A stretch of DNA of 23,335 nt. Origin: a virus. This document shows positions 1 through 8,828 of the stretch, in pieces (positions within the stretch are counted from its first letter, which is position 1; each line of letters begins with the position of its first letter). The notes beneath the pieces were generated by a model. It was not told where the DNA came from. It saw nothing but the letters and a program-made list of their open reading frames with translations, and searched no databases. Where the stretch lies: the IMG/VR virus record IMGVR_UViG_3300003629_000019, positions 1-23,335 of that record; one strand, 5' to 3'. Position numbers and translations under genes: made by a program.

Positions 1-1
1 G

Positions 2-118
2 GCCGCTCGGATCAAAGAGATTATGGAGACCGGCTTGCCGCTCAAGGTGCCCTCTAAAGTTGACGATGACATCCCGGCCCTGCGGGGTCTGGACAACAAT
101 TGGGGAGAAGTCGAATGA
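2..118 (+). CDS. C-terminal fragment, possibly family A DNA polymerase (5' end outside window)
   Basis: An open frame enters from the left edge and ends at TGA 116-118, giving 38 residues. The end reads IMETGLPLKVPSKVDDDIP, then NNWGEVE. This resembles the extreme C-terminus of family A (Pol I/T7-type) DNA polymerases, where a helix with a Met-Glu pair is followed by a 'VPLKVDVG..NW.E' strand; that is family knowledge recalled from memory, and the spacing here is longer than usual. If right, the replication module lies to the left on the plus strand. The stop overlaps the next start as ATGA (115-118), so the two genes are probably translationally coupled. The fragment carries no catalytic motif, so the call is tentative. 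Confidence 0.45.
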   Translation, partial: AARIKEIMETGLPLKVPSKVDDDIPALRGLDNNWGEVE

Positions 119-327
119 GCTTCAACGCCGAAATCAAAACTCTTGGATTCAAAGATATGCATGATGAGCAGGTCGAAGCATTCCTGCGCATGGTGGATCT
201 TACTCTGTCACTGGCTGAAGCCTATGACAACGCAGAGGTGTTTGACCACGCTCTCCAAATCGCAGAAGACGCAGTCATTCTGTTCGGCGGTAACGGTATC
301 GAAGTAAAGTTTGAGGCCGCTTACTGA
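115..327 (+). CDS. Small hypothetical protein (70 aa) at the end of the plus-strand module
   Basis: The ATG at 115 overlaps the upstream stop (ATGA) and is preceded by GGGGAG at about 102-107, a plausible ribosome binding site. This is preferred to the in-frame codon at 100, which lies inside the upstream gene. The product begins MSFNAEIKTLGF and looks helical and acidic, with no signal peptide or membrane segment. I do not recognise the family. It is the last plus-strand gene, and its TGA (325-327) lies inside the 3' end of the convergent minus-strand gene, so the two coding regions overlap tail to tail by 7 bp. Real coding is supported by the coupling and by position; function is unknown. 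Confidence 0.6.
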   Translation: MSFNAEIKTLGFKDMHDEQVEAFLRMVDLTLSLAEAYDNAEVFDHALQIAEDAVILFGGNGIEVKFEAAY

Positions 328-3300
328 CCGGATGTTCGCTGTGCGATTCCCAGATTACGAAGCGCCTCAAGTGGGTTACTACCCAACAGATCCAGTGATG
401 GAGGTTGACTTCTTGCCTGTGGCACCGAGGGTTGTGGGACCGGTGCAACAGGCATTGAACCGACAACGGGGGCGGCAGGAGCCGCCCCTTGTACATTAGC
501 AGGTCCAATCGGCTCAGGAAGCTGATACGCTCCTTCGGGCACGGTCGTCTCCATACGGATCATCCGAGACAGGTTGCTCTCACGGTCAGGTTCACGGGCC
601 ACGGGCCGCAGAGGCTGGCCCATACGCTCTCTCACAAGGGCGTTAATTTCCTGCACAGGAAGCTGATCGACCAAACGAGCACGACCTTCCTCCCGTAGCT
701 GGCGAGAAACTTCCAACACTGTCTCACGGCTGACAGGGCGAGGATAGAAGCGCCCGTCGAGGATGTTGTTGATCTCTGCATTGCCAAGGCCAGCCGCTTT
801 CAACTGACGGAATACGCGGCGGCGACCAACCTCTGGGTCGGCATACAAGGAAATCGCAGCCTGTGCCTGGGAATACAGCAAGGACTGCGTGTTATACAGC
901 GCATCCATGGAGTCCGCGTACCCAGAGATCATCTCTTCTACGGTTCTGTCCGAAGCAGTAAGAGCTCTGTTAGCAGCACCTTTTGCTTCGTTGCGAAGCT
1001 CTGTGTATTCCAGGCCGTTGAACTCGAAGTCACGGTTCATGTTCAGCTCGAGCGGCGTAAAGCCTGTGAACTGACGGGCGATTTCTTCGTACACATCATA
1101 CTCCTGGCCACGAGAACCTGGAACTTCGAAGAAGGCGCGGCTCATCCGTCCAGGGCGAATCTCACCACCCCGAACTTCAGCAAGCAGGTTGATGTAAGCA
1201 GGGGCCAGGCTGTCTACGACATGCAAGAAGCCAGCCGAAATCTTGTCGCCAAGCGGTGCGCTTTGCTCATAGATTTTTGCACCTGTGGCTGTGACACCGC
1301 CACGACCAATACCCAAACTCATCGGGCCGCTTGATGGCAGCACGTCACGGATGCGTTCGTAGATGATGGCTTCCGAAGCAAAGGGGTCTGTATATGAGGT
1401 AAACGAAGCCCACATCCCACTGGCGATCGCTTCCGCCTCTGACTTACCAAGACGGCCCTGACGCGCATACTCTCTTAGAGCTGCGTTTGCAGAATCAGTA
1501 ACGAAACCATACGGAGCAACGTAGCTCAGGTTTACAAACTTGACCTTGCCTTCGCCATCGTACTCAATCGGCACGAGCATCTGATCGCGCAGGTAGTCTT
1601 GCGACAAGTCATAGACGCGGTTCATGTCATCTTCTGTCATACCGGTGCTCATCATGCCAGCTTTGACCATGGCGGATGGAGCGACGACGGCAACAGACAT
1701 GTAAGAGGCGAGGCGCTGTGCACCCAACGCACGGATATTGCGCTCGAGGATGGCTGCCCTTTGCTCACCCATCGCTTGGCGCAGTGCAGGCTCGACTTCG
1801 TAAGCCATCTCTCTCAACGCCCGGCCCACAATGTTGACAGAGTTGCGGATGTTTTCAGACGCAAACGACATGAAGTTACCGAAGAGCGGGAAGCGGTCGA
1901 GACCACGAATGAAAGCGCCCACACGGTTGTAGGTTGGCATCGTATCCTTGGCGATCTCTGCAGCCATAACTTCGATCGGATTCAGTTCAGCCAAGACCTC
2001 CGAACCTACACGCCGTACAAGGCCGTTGTTTACAAACGAAGCCATGATCTCTTCAAAGAACGGATCGTTTTTGCTTACGTTTACGCCAGCCTTTGTCAGA
2101 GCTTCTGTAAACTTTGCCTCTTCTGAAAGCACAGCAATGGCTTTAAAGAAGTTGTCTGAGCCTTCGGCCAGAGCTGTGAAGAAGCGGTCGAGCTGCTTGT
2201 AAACCGGCAGGCTCTCAGCTTTCTCAATTGCCTTCGCTGTTTTACCAGCAAACCCTAGCTGCTTGCCCTCTCCGATAAACTCTCTCAAAGCAGAGATCAG
2301 AAGGTTTGTATTTTGCGTACCGCTGAGCTCGATCTTCCGCACCAAGCGGGCCAATCCTGCGTCGTCCAGGTTTGCCATGTCGCCCAACAAAGTCTGGAAC
2401 ATGGCCGCAAAGTCCATGTTCCGGGGAATGTTGGCGTTTGCAGCAAGCATCGAGGCGTTACCCAAGATGTCTCGAACACGAGATGGAAGGTTTGGAACAA
2501 TCAAAGCTTTCTGTGACAAACCACGGAATTGATTGAGGACAGCAAACAGTTCACTGGCAGGGTGCAGACCCAGTTCCAATGGAGCGGTGAACATGTTGGC
2601 CATCTCTTGCGGAACATACATCCCCGTAAGAGCGCCATACTCCCCACCAAAAACAGAGTTAGGGTTCAGCTCGTCGCCCAAACGCACGTAGCCTTCGTTT
2701 TTCAAGAAAGCTTCCTGTTCCCGAAGAGCTGTTACAGGATCCGTTCCCGCCATGTAGCCACGAGGCAAAGCTTCTGTCCCACGAGGGGACGGGGTTTGAA
2801 CGGCGAGGCGCTCAGGGGACATATCCATCCGCACTACGAGAGGGCGGCCACCCTGTGCGATTTGATCCACAGCTTTGTCGATCGACACCGCATTACCAGA
2901 ACGGGCTACGTTTCTGTAGAAGTCTCCAGCCGCAGAGGTCTTGGCCATCTTATTGATGCTTGTGACGTACAATTTCTTGGGGTCTTTGATCTCCCCCATG
3001 AACGCACGAAGCAATGGGTTGTTGTCGATGATCGGCTTGCGCTCGATAAACATCTCTTCGCTGATGTTTAAAACAGGACGACGAGACGCAACCACGCCAC
3101 GCACACCTTCGCCTCCACGAAGTTCTTGCTTTAAAGCTTCGCGAACATTTTTTAACGCAGCCTGCGGCCCGATCTGATCGGTAGCCTTGAGGCCGAGGAT
3201 TTCATAAACAATGCGTTGAGCTTCCCGGCGCTGCACTTGAGGTGCAAGGTCCGAGAACCCAGGAACGTACTGGTCTCCAAGCGTGGACCGTCCACCAGTA

Positions 3301-4769
3301 ACCGCTGTGCCCATGAAGTTTTGGACTTCATCTACAACGTCATCGAACTCTTTACTGGTGAGGTCCAGGTTCTCATAAAACTTACGGGCCTCTCCAGGCT
3401 CATACATCGTGAACAAACGATTGAGATATCCCATGTTCGCAGCACGATTGGTTTCGATCTCATCGATGACAGACTGAATACGATTCTGTTGGAACGTGGT
3501 ATCAGCACTTTCTTTGGCACGAGACAAAGAACCCAAGAGATCGTCTTGGTAGGTGTTCATAATTTTGAGCGCGTCGTCTGCAGCCTTCCTGACAGGGTTG
3601 CTGCCGTCAGGAAGCTGATACATGTCCAGCGCACTCTTGTTACCTGTGAGGTAATCGTAAGTTTGAGCCGATGCTCTCTCTGGATTGGCCTCGCCTGACC
3701 GACGCATGATACGTGGCAACTCTGCAAAGGCCTGTTCTACCTTGTTGTACTGACGAAGTGCACGACGAGAGGCTGCGTCACCCGAAGCAATTACATCCTG
3801 CAGTTCTTCAAAGATTACAGGATCTCCGCCACGGGATGGAGAGAAGTAACGATTGAACAGCTGCGTTGCACCTTTGATGCCAGGTACAGTGGAGAGCTTT
3901 TGAGCGCCAAGATTCACGTAGCGGTTGGTTCCACGAACAGCAGCCGAGATCCCAGGTCCGATGACCGGGGCCGTAGCTGCCGCCCGAATCCCAGCTCCTG
4001 CACCAAGAAGAGCTGTATCAAACGCACCGCTCAACAACGCTGCCTCAGATGCACGGCGCAGACGGTTGCGAATAATACGTGCTGCGTTCTCGGACCCTGT
4101 ATCCAGTGCGTCGTACTCTTCTGTGCGCAATGACTCGGGCAAGAACTCAAAGTTGTCGGCAATAGTGGAGCGGCCCTCTGGGGAGACGAGAGTTTCAACA
4201 ACACCACTACCCAAAGCTGTGGTTCCGATCAGGCCAGGACGTGTGGCAAAAACACTACGTCCGATTGCTGAGCCACGGGCGGCACGACCAACTGCTTCAG
4301 CGGAGCGCAAGAAACGGCCAGACGATGCAACGCCTTGAGCACCACGGGCCACGGACCCCGCACGACCAAGCCAACCTGCAACAGGAATAAACCCGATGAG
4401 GAAGGATCCAATCTCATCTGTAATTTCACCAGCTGCGCCAAGCTCATCGATACCGAGAGCCTGCTTTACATCCTCACCAGTTTCGGTGACGTAACGAGCA
4501 GTGTTTGTGTCGAAAACATAGTCGATGCCTGCGCCACCAAGTTCGCCAATGCCCTGCAACACGCTGATCGGAGCGCGAACTGCGCCCTTGGCAATGTCGG
4601 ACATGACGCTGAATACACCAGTCTCTTCTTCCCCTTCTGCTGGACCGATAGGTTCGGGCAAGACATAGTTGGGGTCTGAGGCGGGACCGATAGGTTCAGG
4701 CAAAGTGTATTCAGAACTTGTAGTCGCTGGACCAAGAGGCTCAGGCAGCGTGTATGTTTCCTCAGCCAT
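321..4769 (-). CDS. Very large internal virion / DNA-ejection-type protein (1482 aa)
   Basis: The largest gene and the last of the minus-strand module. The start ATG follows AAGAGGT with 4 nt between, and lies 9 nt after the preceding stop. The N-terminus has three copies of Y-x-LPEP-(L/I)-GPA at residues 6-15, 21-30 and 35-44, with a fourth at 1415-1424 in a Pro/Ala-rich tail. Between lies a long, mostly helical protein with a few Gly/Ala-rich hydrophobic stretches (around residues 125-145 and 245-280) that could insert in membrane, and many charged helices. No lysozyme or protease motif was recognised. In short-tailed phages, large proteins following the other internal proteins are usually ejected into the host envelope with the DNA (T7 gp16 is the functional analogue). 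That role is inferred from size, position and composition, not from homology. Confidence 0.7.
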   Translation of the reverse strand: MAEETYTLPEPLGPATTSSEYTLPEPIGPASDPNYVLPEPIGPAEGEEETGVFSVMSDIAKGAVRAPISVLQGIGELGGAGIDYVFDTNTARYVTETGEDVKQALGIDELGAAGEITDEIGSFLIGFIPVAGWLGRAGSVARGAQGVASSGRFLRSAEAVGRAARGSAIGRSVFATRPGLIGTTALGSGVVETLVSPEGRSTIADNFEFLPESLRTEEYDALDTGSENAARIIRNRLRRASEAALLSGAFDTALLGAGAGIRAAATAPVIGPGISAAVRGTNRYVNLGAQKLSTVPGIKGATQLFNRYFSPSRGGDPVIFEELQDVIASGDAASRRALRQYNKVEQAFAELPRIMRRSGEANPERASAQTYDYLTGNKSALDMYQLPDGSNPVRKAADDALKIMNTYQDDLLGSLSRAKESADTTFQQNRIQSVIDEIETNRAANMGYLNRLFTMYEPGEARKFYENLDLTSKEFDDVVDEVQNFMGTAVTGGRSTLGDQYVPGFSDLAPQVQRREAQRIVYEILGLKATDQIGPQAALKNVREALKQELRGGEGVRGVVASRRPVLNISEEMFIERKPIIDNNPLLRAFMGEIKDPKKLYVTSINKMAKTSAAGDFYRNVARSGNAVSIDKAVDQIAQGGRPLVVRMDMSPERLAVQTPSPRGTEALPRGYMAGTDPVTALREQEAFLKNEGYVRLGDELNPNSVFGGEYGALTGMYVPQEMANMFTAPLELGLHPASELFAVLNQFRGLSQKALIVPNLPSRVRDILGNASMLAANANIPRNMDFAAMFQTLLGDMANLDDAGLARLVRKIELSGTQNTNLLISALREFIGEGKQLGFAGKTAKAIEKAESLPVYKQLDRFFTALAEGSDNFFKAIAVLSEEAKFTEALTKAGVNVSKNDPFFEEIMASFVNNGLVRRVGSEVLAELNPIEVMAAEIAKDTMPTYNRVGAFIRGLDRFPLFGNFMSFASENIRNSVNIVGRALREMAYEVEPALRQAMGEQRAAILERNIRALGAQRLASYMSVAVVAPSAMVKAGMMSTGMTEDDMNRVYDLSQDYLRDQMLVPIEYDGEGKVKFVNLSYVAPYGFVTDSANAALREYARQGRLGKSEAEAIASGMWASFTSYTDPFASEAIIYERIRDVLPSSGPMSLGIGRGGVTATGAKIYEQSAPLGDKISAGFLHVVDSLAPAYINLLAEVRGGEIRPGRMSRAFFEVPGSRGQEYDVYEEIARQFTGFTPLELNMNRDFEFNGLEYTELRNEAKGAANRALTASDRTVEEMISGYADSMDALYNTQSLLYSQAQAAISLYADPEVGRRRVFRQLKAAGLGNAEINNILDGRFYPRPVSRETVLEVSRQLREEGRARLVDQLPVQEINALVRERMGQPLRPVAREPDRESNLSRMIRMETTVPEGAYQLPEPIGPANVQGAAPAAPVVGSMPVAPVPQPSVPQARSQPPSLDLLGSNPLEALRNLGIAQRTSGQ
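469..488 (+). terminator. Possible plus-strand terminator hairpin inside the convergent gene
   Basis: A perfect 8-bp GC stem (GGGGCGGC / GCCGCCCC) with a 4-nt AGGA loop lies about 140 bp past the last plus-strand stop and is followed on the plus strand by TTGTACATT. The stem is strong, but the T tract is poor. On the minus strand the same bases encode a Gly-Ala-Ala-Pro-Ala-Ala-Pro stretch, so the palindrome may be only a coding by-product. It is the only candidate I see for stopping plus-strand transcripts where the units converge. Confidence 0.3.
498..527 (-). repeat. C-terminal copy of the Y-x-LPEPIGPA peptide repeat
   Basis: Encodes YQLPEPIGPA (residues 1415-1424 of the 1482-aa protein), matching the three N-terminal copies encoded at 4638-4754. 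It lies more than 1370 residues away from them. Confidence 0.85.
4638..4754 (-). repeat. Three N-terminal Y-x-LPEP-(L/I)-GPA peptide repeats
   Basis: The first 44 residues of the 1482-aa protein hold YTLPEPLGPA, YTLPEPIGPA and YVLPEPIGPA, spaced 14-15 residues apart by short Ser/Asp/Thr linkers. The sequence shows a short linear motif; its function is unknown. Confidence 0.9.
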
Positions 4770-4778
4770 TTGTACCTC

Positions 4779-6128
4779 TTAGCGTGGACGTACTGGGTAG
4801 CGCATGCCGTTATAAACAAACTCCGTTTGACCGGCTGCTCGGGCTGCATCCTCTAACTGTTGAGGGGACGCACTAAGATCAGTTGTAGCCGCACCTCGAG
4901 AAGGCATCCGAATACCAAACCGGTCAAAGACACCTTGTCTTGCCAGATTATCTGCATACTCTGCAGCACCTAACGGATCCGTGATCCCTGCGCTAGGAGC
5001 ATCACTAATACCTGCCTCGTAAAGACGGGCATAGTAATCTGAAATATCTTCCTCAGTTATCGCGCCCCGATTTGCTTCCTCAAGAACAGACTCAAGGGCT
5101 GCGGAACGAAGCTCCGCATCTTGCGCACGACGAGCGGCTTCCTGTTCGCTCATGGCGCTCAGGCCAGTAAGTGCGCCCTGCGCAATGTTCGTAAGAGCAT
5201 CAGGGCTTTGACCCGCTGCAATAGCCAGACCAATCATGGCAAGCTGCATGGCTTTGTCTTGCGCAGTCTGTTCATTAGCGCCGCCAAGAACCTCTTGAAA
5301 CAACTTCAGGCGATCTTCGTAACGAGAACGGAGATCGTCTTGTGTTTCATCTGGGTTCGGTAACAGGTTCTCTGGGATAGAGGGTGGCTGATTAGGAACA
5401 CGAACAACATCGTCGGCTGTTGTTTCTGCTTCCGCTTCCATTTGATCCGCGACTTCAGCAACTTCTTCTTCAGTCATGCTGCGCACGGGAGGCTCGGTAG
5501 CCTCTCGATCAGGCATTGTGTCTTCTGTTTCAGCCGGGCGGAATGGAGGACGAGGAGAGGTAAGCCGATCTTGAGCTTCCTCCAAACGCTCACGAGCACG
5601 TTCCACACCTGCAGGAGAACCAGATTCCACAGCGCGTTCATAATCGCGCAAGGCTCGACGGGCTTGGCCCTCGAACAAGTTTTGGGTCGCGAGTTCTGGA
5701 GCTTCGATCTGAGCCTGTATCTCTGGGGACGAACCGATAATCTCACTGGCACGAGCTTGCTCTTGTTCCGTTACCGGCGAGCCGTCCATGCGGAAAACAC
5801 GCCCAGTGCCAGGATCAAACAAATAAGGCATAGTTCCAACAGTGATTTGACGAGTACGAGCGCGACCTTCAGGGGTCAACTCGCCACTCGGACCAACATC
5901 AAACGTCGGAACAGGAGATGTCAAAACCTCTTCTGCTTGGCGCAAGAGTTCTTCTGAGGGTCTAACGCTTGAAACAAAAGGCGCGGTCACCAATGACCCA
6001 TCCTGAAACTTTTGAACCTCGTTTGCTTCCTGCATCAGCTCTGGGTAAGAGGCCATAATACCGCCCATGTTCCGCAACGTGTTGCGGGCTTGGCGATCTG
6101 CGAAGAGCTTTCGATTCATTACGGCCAT
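4779..6128 (-). CDS. Internal/ejection-type virion protein, acidic and coiled-coil rich (449 aa)
   Basis: Begins MAVMNRKLFADRQARNTLR, followed by GGIMASYPELM. This N-terminus matches a conserved opening I know from uncultured marine phage contigs (recalled, not searched). The first ATG has AGAGGT 7 nt upstream; a second ATG three codons later is possible. Residues 125-330 are rich in Glu, Ala and Arg and likely form long helices; around residue 300 there is a short hydrophobic helix (AMQLAMIGLAIAAGQSP). A degenerate FQDGSLV at about residues 41-47 recalls the GG-x-V motif of its neighbours. It sits between the Gln-rich 562-aa protein and the 1482-aa protein, in the order typical of internal core proteins of short-tailed phages. 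No enzymatic motif is visible. The exact role is unknown. Confidence 0.65.
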   Translation of the reverse strand: MAVMNRKLFADRQARNTLRNMGGIMASYPELMQEANEVQKFQDGSLVTAPFVSSVRPSEELLRQAEEVLTSPVPTFDVGPSGELTPEGRARTRQITVGTMPYLFDPGTGRVFRMDGSPVTEQEQARASEIIGSSPEIQAQIEAPELATQNLFEGQARRALRDYERAVESGSPAGVERARERLEEAQDRLTSPRPPFRPAETEDTMPDREATEPPVRSMTEEEVAEVADQMEAEAETTADDVVRVPNQPPSIPENLLPNPDETQDDLRSRYEDRLKLFQEVLGGANEQTAQDKAMQLAMIGLAIAAGQSPDALTNIAQGALTGLSAMSEQEAARRAQDAELRSAALESVLEEANRGAITEEDISDYYARLYEAGISDAPSAGITDPLGAAEYADNLARQGVFDRFGIRMPSRGAATTDLSASPQQLEDAARAAGQTEFVYNGMRYPVRPR

Positions 6129-6140
6129 AAAACTTACCTC

Positions 6141-7829
6141 TTAGGAGAATGCGCCACGAAGACCATACGCCGCCAGGCCGAGACCAGCAAGCTGAGAAAC
6201 GGGGCTTGCGCCAGGCTGTGTCATCGTGGATGCAATACCGGTCGGAGAACCAGACAGAATATCGGCACGGAACGCCGTCTGCTGGAACGGTGCCATGATG
6301 CGCTGGTACTCGTTCATGCGCGCCGCGTCGAGTGCTGCCTGCTGTTGCGCCTGTTCTTGAGCACCGATCTGCAACATCGTGTTGATGTCCTGCTGACGCA
6401 TCTGCGCACCCATCTGACCAATCTGCGCTTGTTGATAGCCAAGCTGACCGATGCCTTGCGCCGCTTGCGCCGCTTGCCCTGCAGCGGAAACACCAAGCTG
6501 ACCAAGACCAAGGCCCAATTGACCGGCCTGACCAGCTGCTTGAAGTTCTTGGCCTGTGCCCTGCAGTGCAAGCTGACCGAATTGAGATCCAATTGCACCA
6601 GTTGCTTGGCCCAACTGGCCGTACAAACCTGCAATCTGCGCCTGACGAGCCTGCTGCGACTCAAACGCCTGCTGCGCCTGTTGCTGCGCTTGACGATATG
6701 CATCAGAACGAAGCTGTGTGGCCATGCGGGCCTGCTGCTCTGCAACATTGCGACCAAGCTCACGTTCCGCTACTGCTGCGCGGCTTCCACCAAATGCGCC
6801 CGCCTGCGCTGCCTGACCACGCAAAACATCTTCTTGCATCATGCCCTGACGGGCAATGTCCTGCTCTACCTGGCGAACAACGTCCTCCAGATATGGGTCC
6901 ATAAACTCTTTATACCCAGTGGTGGGGTCGTAACGCTCAGTCGCACCCGCGCCCAAGACACCCGCTTCAGTCAGCACGTCAATCGCTGCTTCGCGGTAGG
7001 GCATTGCTTCTTGGACCGCGCCGCGAGACGCAGCTGCCGCACGAGAAAGATCACTCAGAGCTGAGCGAACGTCGCCACGCGCACCACTGGCTGCGGATTC
7101 AGCCTGACTGATTGCTGAGCGAAGACCTTCAATGCCTTTGCCTGCTGCCGCAGTACCTTTTTTAAGAGCACCTTCGTACTGCCCAATACCTGCACGGGCG
7201 AGTTCTGCCGCCTGCTGCTGCGCCGCAGTGCGTTCTGCAATTTGATACTCGGGCAACATCGCTCCAAGATCAGTGCCAACAGAAAGCTGGTAAACCTGTT
7301 CCGCCAACGACAGAGGTACTGTGCCGTCAGTTTCAAAGACGCTTCCGCCTTCCTGGAAGGTCTGTACTTCACCACCGTCTTTGTAACGAGGGTTTTGAAT
7401 TGGCACATCGTACTGCGTAGGCTGACGATCACCTGCAATAGTATTGCGGATGTTTGCGGCAGCCTCGTTAAAGGCGCTGCCTGGATTGCGAGTGTTTACA
7501 CCACCAGGCAAATAGCTACCAACGGTGGAAACAAAATCATTTCCAACACCGCTGACCCGACCACGAGTTTGCATGTTGTCGTTGTCGTTTCCCCGATCGT
7601 CACCAGTAGAGCGAGCTGGTGGAGGCGGAGGCGGAGGAGGTGTGAGCATTGCATCATATGCGCCTTGAACATTTTCAGCCTGGGAAGCAAGAGATCCACC
7701 AGGTTGAAAATAAACAGGCATAATGCCTGTCAGAGCAGACGCAGGAAGCTCACCCCCATAAAGGTGAGCCTGGAGAACCGGGTCTAGTTCTGTCTTTTGG
7801 GTTACTGTCTGGGAACCACCACCACACAT
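6141..7829 (-). CDS. Ala/Gln-rich internal virion / ejection-type protein starting MCGGGS (562 aa)
   Basis: Starts at ATG 7829, overlapping the previous stop by one base (TAATG). The N-terminus is MCGGGSQTVTQKT. Near residue 65 there is a run of eight prolines and then an Asp/Asn-rich stretch. Around residues 150-165 two copies of the GG-x-V motif occur (DGGEV, EGGSV). The core contains YLEDVVRQVEQDIARQG and GAFGGSRAAVAERELGRN, a pattern I associate with presumed DNA-ejection proteins in marine short-tailed phages (from memory). Residues 380-520 are almost entirely Gln, Ala, Gly and Leu helices. No signal peptide or enzyme motif. The low-complexity DNA gives long antisense frames that I consider shadows. 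Confidence 0.68.
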   Translation of the reverse strand: MCGGGSQTVTQKTELDPVLQAHLYGGELPASALTGIMPVYFQPGGSLASQAENVQGAYDAMLTPPPPPPPPARSTGDDRGNDNDNMQTRGRVSGVGNDFVSTVGSYLPGGVNTRNPGSAFNEAAANIRNTIAGDRQPTQYDVPIQNPRYKDGGEVQTFQEGGSVFETDGTVPLSLAEQVYQLSVGTDLGAMLPEYQIAERTAAQQQAAELARAGIGQYEGALKKGTAAAGKGIEGLRSAISQAESAASGARGDVRSALSDLSRAAAASRGAVQEAMPYREAAIDVLTEAGVLGAGATERYDPTTGYKEFMDPYLEDVVRQVEQDIARQGMMQEDVLRGQAAQAGAFGGSRAAVAERELGRNVAEQQARMATQLRSDAYRQAQQQAQQAFESQQARQAQIAGLYGQLGQATGAIGSQFGQLALQGTGQELQAAGQAGQLGLGLGQLGVSAAGQAAQAAQGIGQLGYQQAQIGQMGAQMRQQDINTMLQIGAQEQAQQQAALDAARMNEYQRIMAPFQQTAFRADILSGSPTGIASTMTQPGASPVSQLAGLGLAAYGLRGAFS

Positions 7830-8749
7830 TAGACACGCCCTCCGCGCTCAAATTCTTTCATCATGCGGTACATCTTGGCCGCGCCCTTAGCGCGATCACC
7901 ACCGCCCGCACCGCGAACAGCGCGCTCTGTCATTACAAATTCACCGTCCGAGAGCCGAGCTTCTTGGACAGGTACACCATCTTGATAGATCTTGGCGGGA
8001 ATCGAATCACTGCGCCCGGTCCCCGGACCTTCTACATAGCCTCCATCAGCCAACATAAAAGGCTGCATGCCACGCTGCATCATCGCCGAGCCGATTCCAC
8101 CCATTGGATAGGTCATGCCTTGCCCGGTCATATCCATGCCAGACATAGGGGGCGCGGACTGTTGATAGTAACCCGCTGGCTGGATGGTCTGAGGAACCAT
8201 GGCTTGTGGGTTTGGCGTTGGGGCCTGCTGAGGCAACATGCTCATAACTGACGGAGCCGCCTGTGAAGGCTGGCCGCGACGAACTTCTGGCTGTGGCATG
8301 GGCGCGGGAGTTGTTCCGCCGCCAATCCCAGCTTGGCTTGCAAGTTGGAGAGCAGTCAAAGGATTCAATGTTTGACCTGCTGCCGCTGCGCCAGTTCTCG
8401 CTGCTGCCGCACCCGCCGTGCGAGCTGCTGCTGCGGGGGCTGCTGATACCGCCGCGCCGCCTGCGGTGCCTGCTCCAGTCGCTGCCGCACCTGCACCTGC
8501 GCCAAGGCCACCGAGCGCCGCGCCGCCAAGTCCAAAGGTTGCTGCGTTTGCAAGAGCCTCGCCGGGGTTTCCGCCTGCAGCAAGTGTGCCAATTCCTGCG
8601 CCGATTGCAGCGGGGGCCGCTGAGGCAATAAGACTACCGATCCCTGTAGCTGCAGCGCCGCCAAGTGCGGTCGCTACGCCTGCGCCGATCGCGGGCATCG
8701 ATGACGCAACCAGACTTCCCAATAGTGGAGCTAAAAGAGGTACGGGCAT
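7829..8749 (-). CDS. Ala/Gly-rich internal virion protein with a tape-measure-like C-terminal motif (306 aa)
   Basis: The ATG at 8749 follows GGAG at a spacing of 8 nt and is the first gene after a 116-bp gap carrying a possible promoter. Residues 1-130 are nearly all Ala, Gly, Leu and Ile, able to form hydrophobic helices. A Pro/Gln/Met-rich linker follows (about 145-230). The C-terminal 74 residues hold DGGYVEGPGTGRSDSIPAK, then LSDGEFVMTERAV, then FERGGRV at the end. 'DSIPA..LS-GEFV' patterns are common near the ends of phage tape-measure proteins and in marine phage internal proteins (family knowledge recalled). I infer a membrane-active or internal tail protein. The hydrophobic N-terminus could help form a DNA channel, but that is speculative. 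Confidence 0.65.
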   Translation of the reverse strand: MPVPLLAPLLGSLVASSMPAIGAGVATALGGAAATGIGSLIASAAPAAIGAGIGTLAAGGNPGEALANAATFGLGGAALGGLGAGAGAAATGAGTAGGAAVSAAPAAAARTAGAAAARTGAAAAGQTLNPLTALQLASQAGIGGGTTPAPMPQPEVRRGQPSQAAPSVMSMLPQQAPTPNPQAMVPQTIQPAGYYQQSAPPMSGMDMTGQGMTYPMGGIGSAMMQRGMQPFMLADGGYVEGPGTGRSDSIPAKIYQDGVPVQEARLSDGEFVMTERAVRGAGGGDRAKGAAKMYRMMKEFERGGRV

Positions 8750-8762
8750 TCATTTTCTCCGC

Positions 8763-8818
8763 GCACCAAACATGGTGCCGTTTGTGTAAAAACCTGATCT
8801 GCGCCGTCACAATCGGCG
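8763..8818 (-). other. Two small hairpins in the leader of the internal-protein cluster
   Basis: In the leader of the 306-aa gene there are two inverted repeats: CGCCG/CGGCG with a 7-nt loop (8802-8818), and GCACCA/TGGTGC with a 4-nt loop (8763-8778). The second lies just upstream of the ribosome binding site. Neither is directly followed by a T run on the minus strand, so they are not good terminators. They may stabilise the mRNA or affect translation. Nothing else is seen in the 8750-8865 gap apart from the promoter candidate. Confidence 0.4.
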
Positions 8819-8828
8819 TGTTGACCGC

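Noticed and set aside
311-499. 62-residue plus-strand frame following the left plus-strand genes
   Set aside because: It overlaps the end of the preceding gene and is antisense to the clearly coding C-terminus of the 1482-aa protein, including its LPEPIGPA copy region; no ribosome binding site.
4638-4754. LPEPIG considered as a sortase-type LPXTG signal
   Set aside because: It is at the N-terminus, lacks the Thr and has no following hydrophobic segment and basic tail.
6012-7064. 350-residue plus-strand frame rich in Leu, Arg and Cys
   Set aside because: Antisense to the Gln/Ala-rich 562-aa gene and to the start of the 449-aa gene; explained by low-complexity codons.
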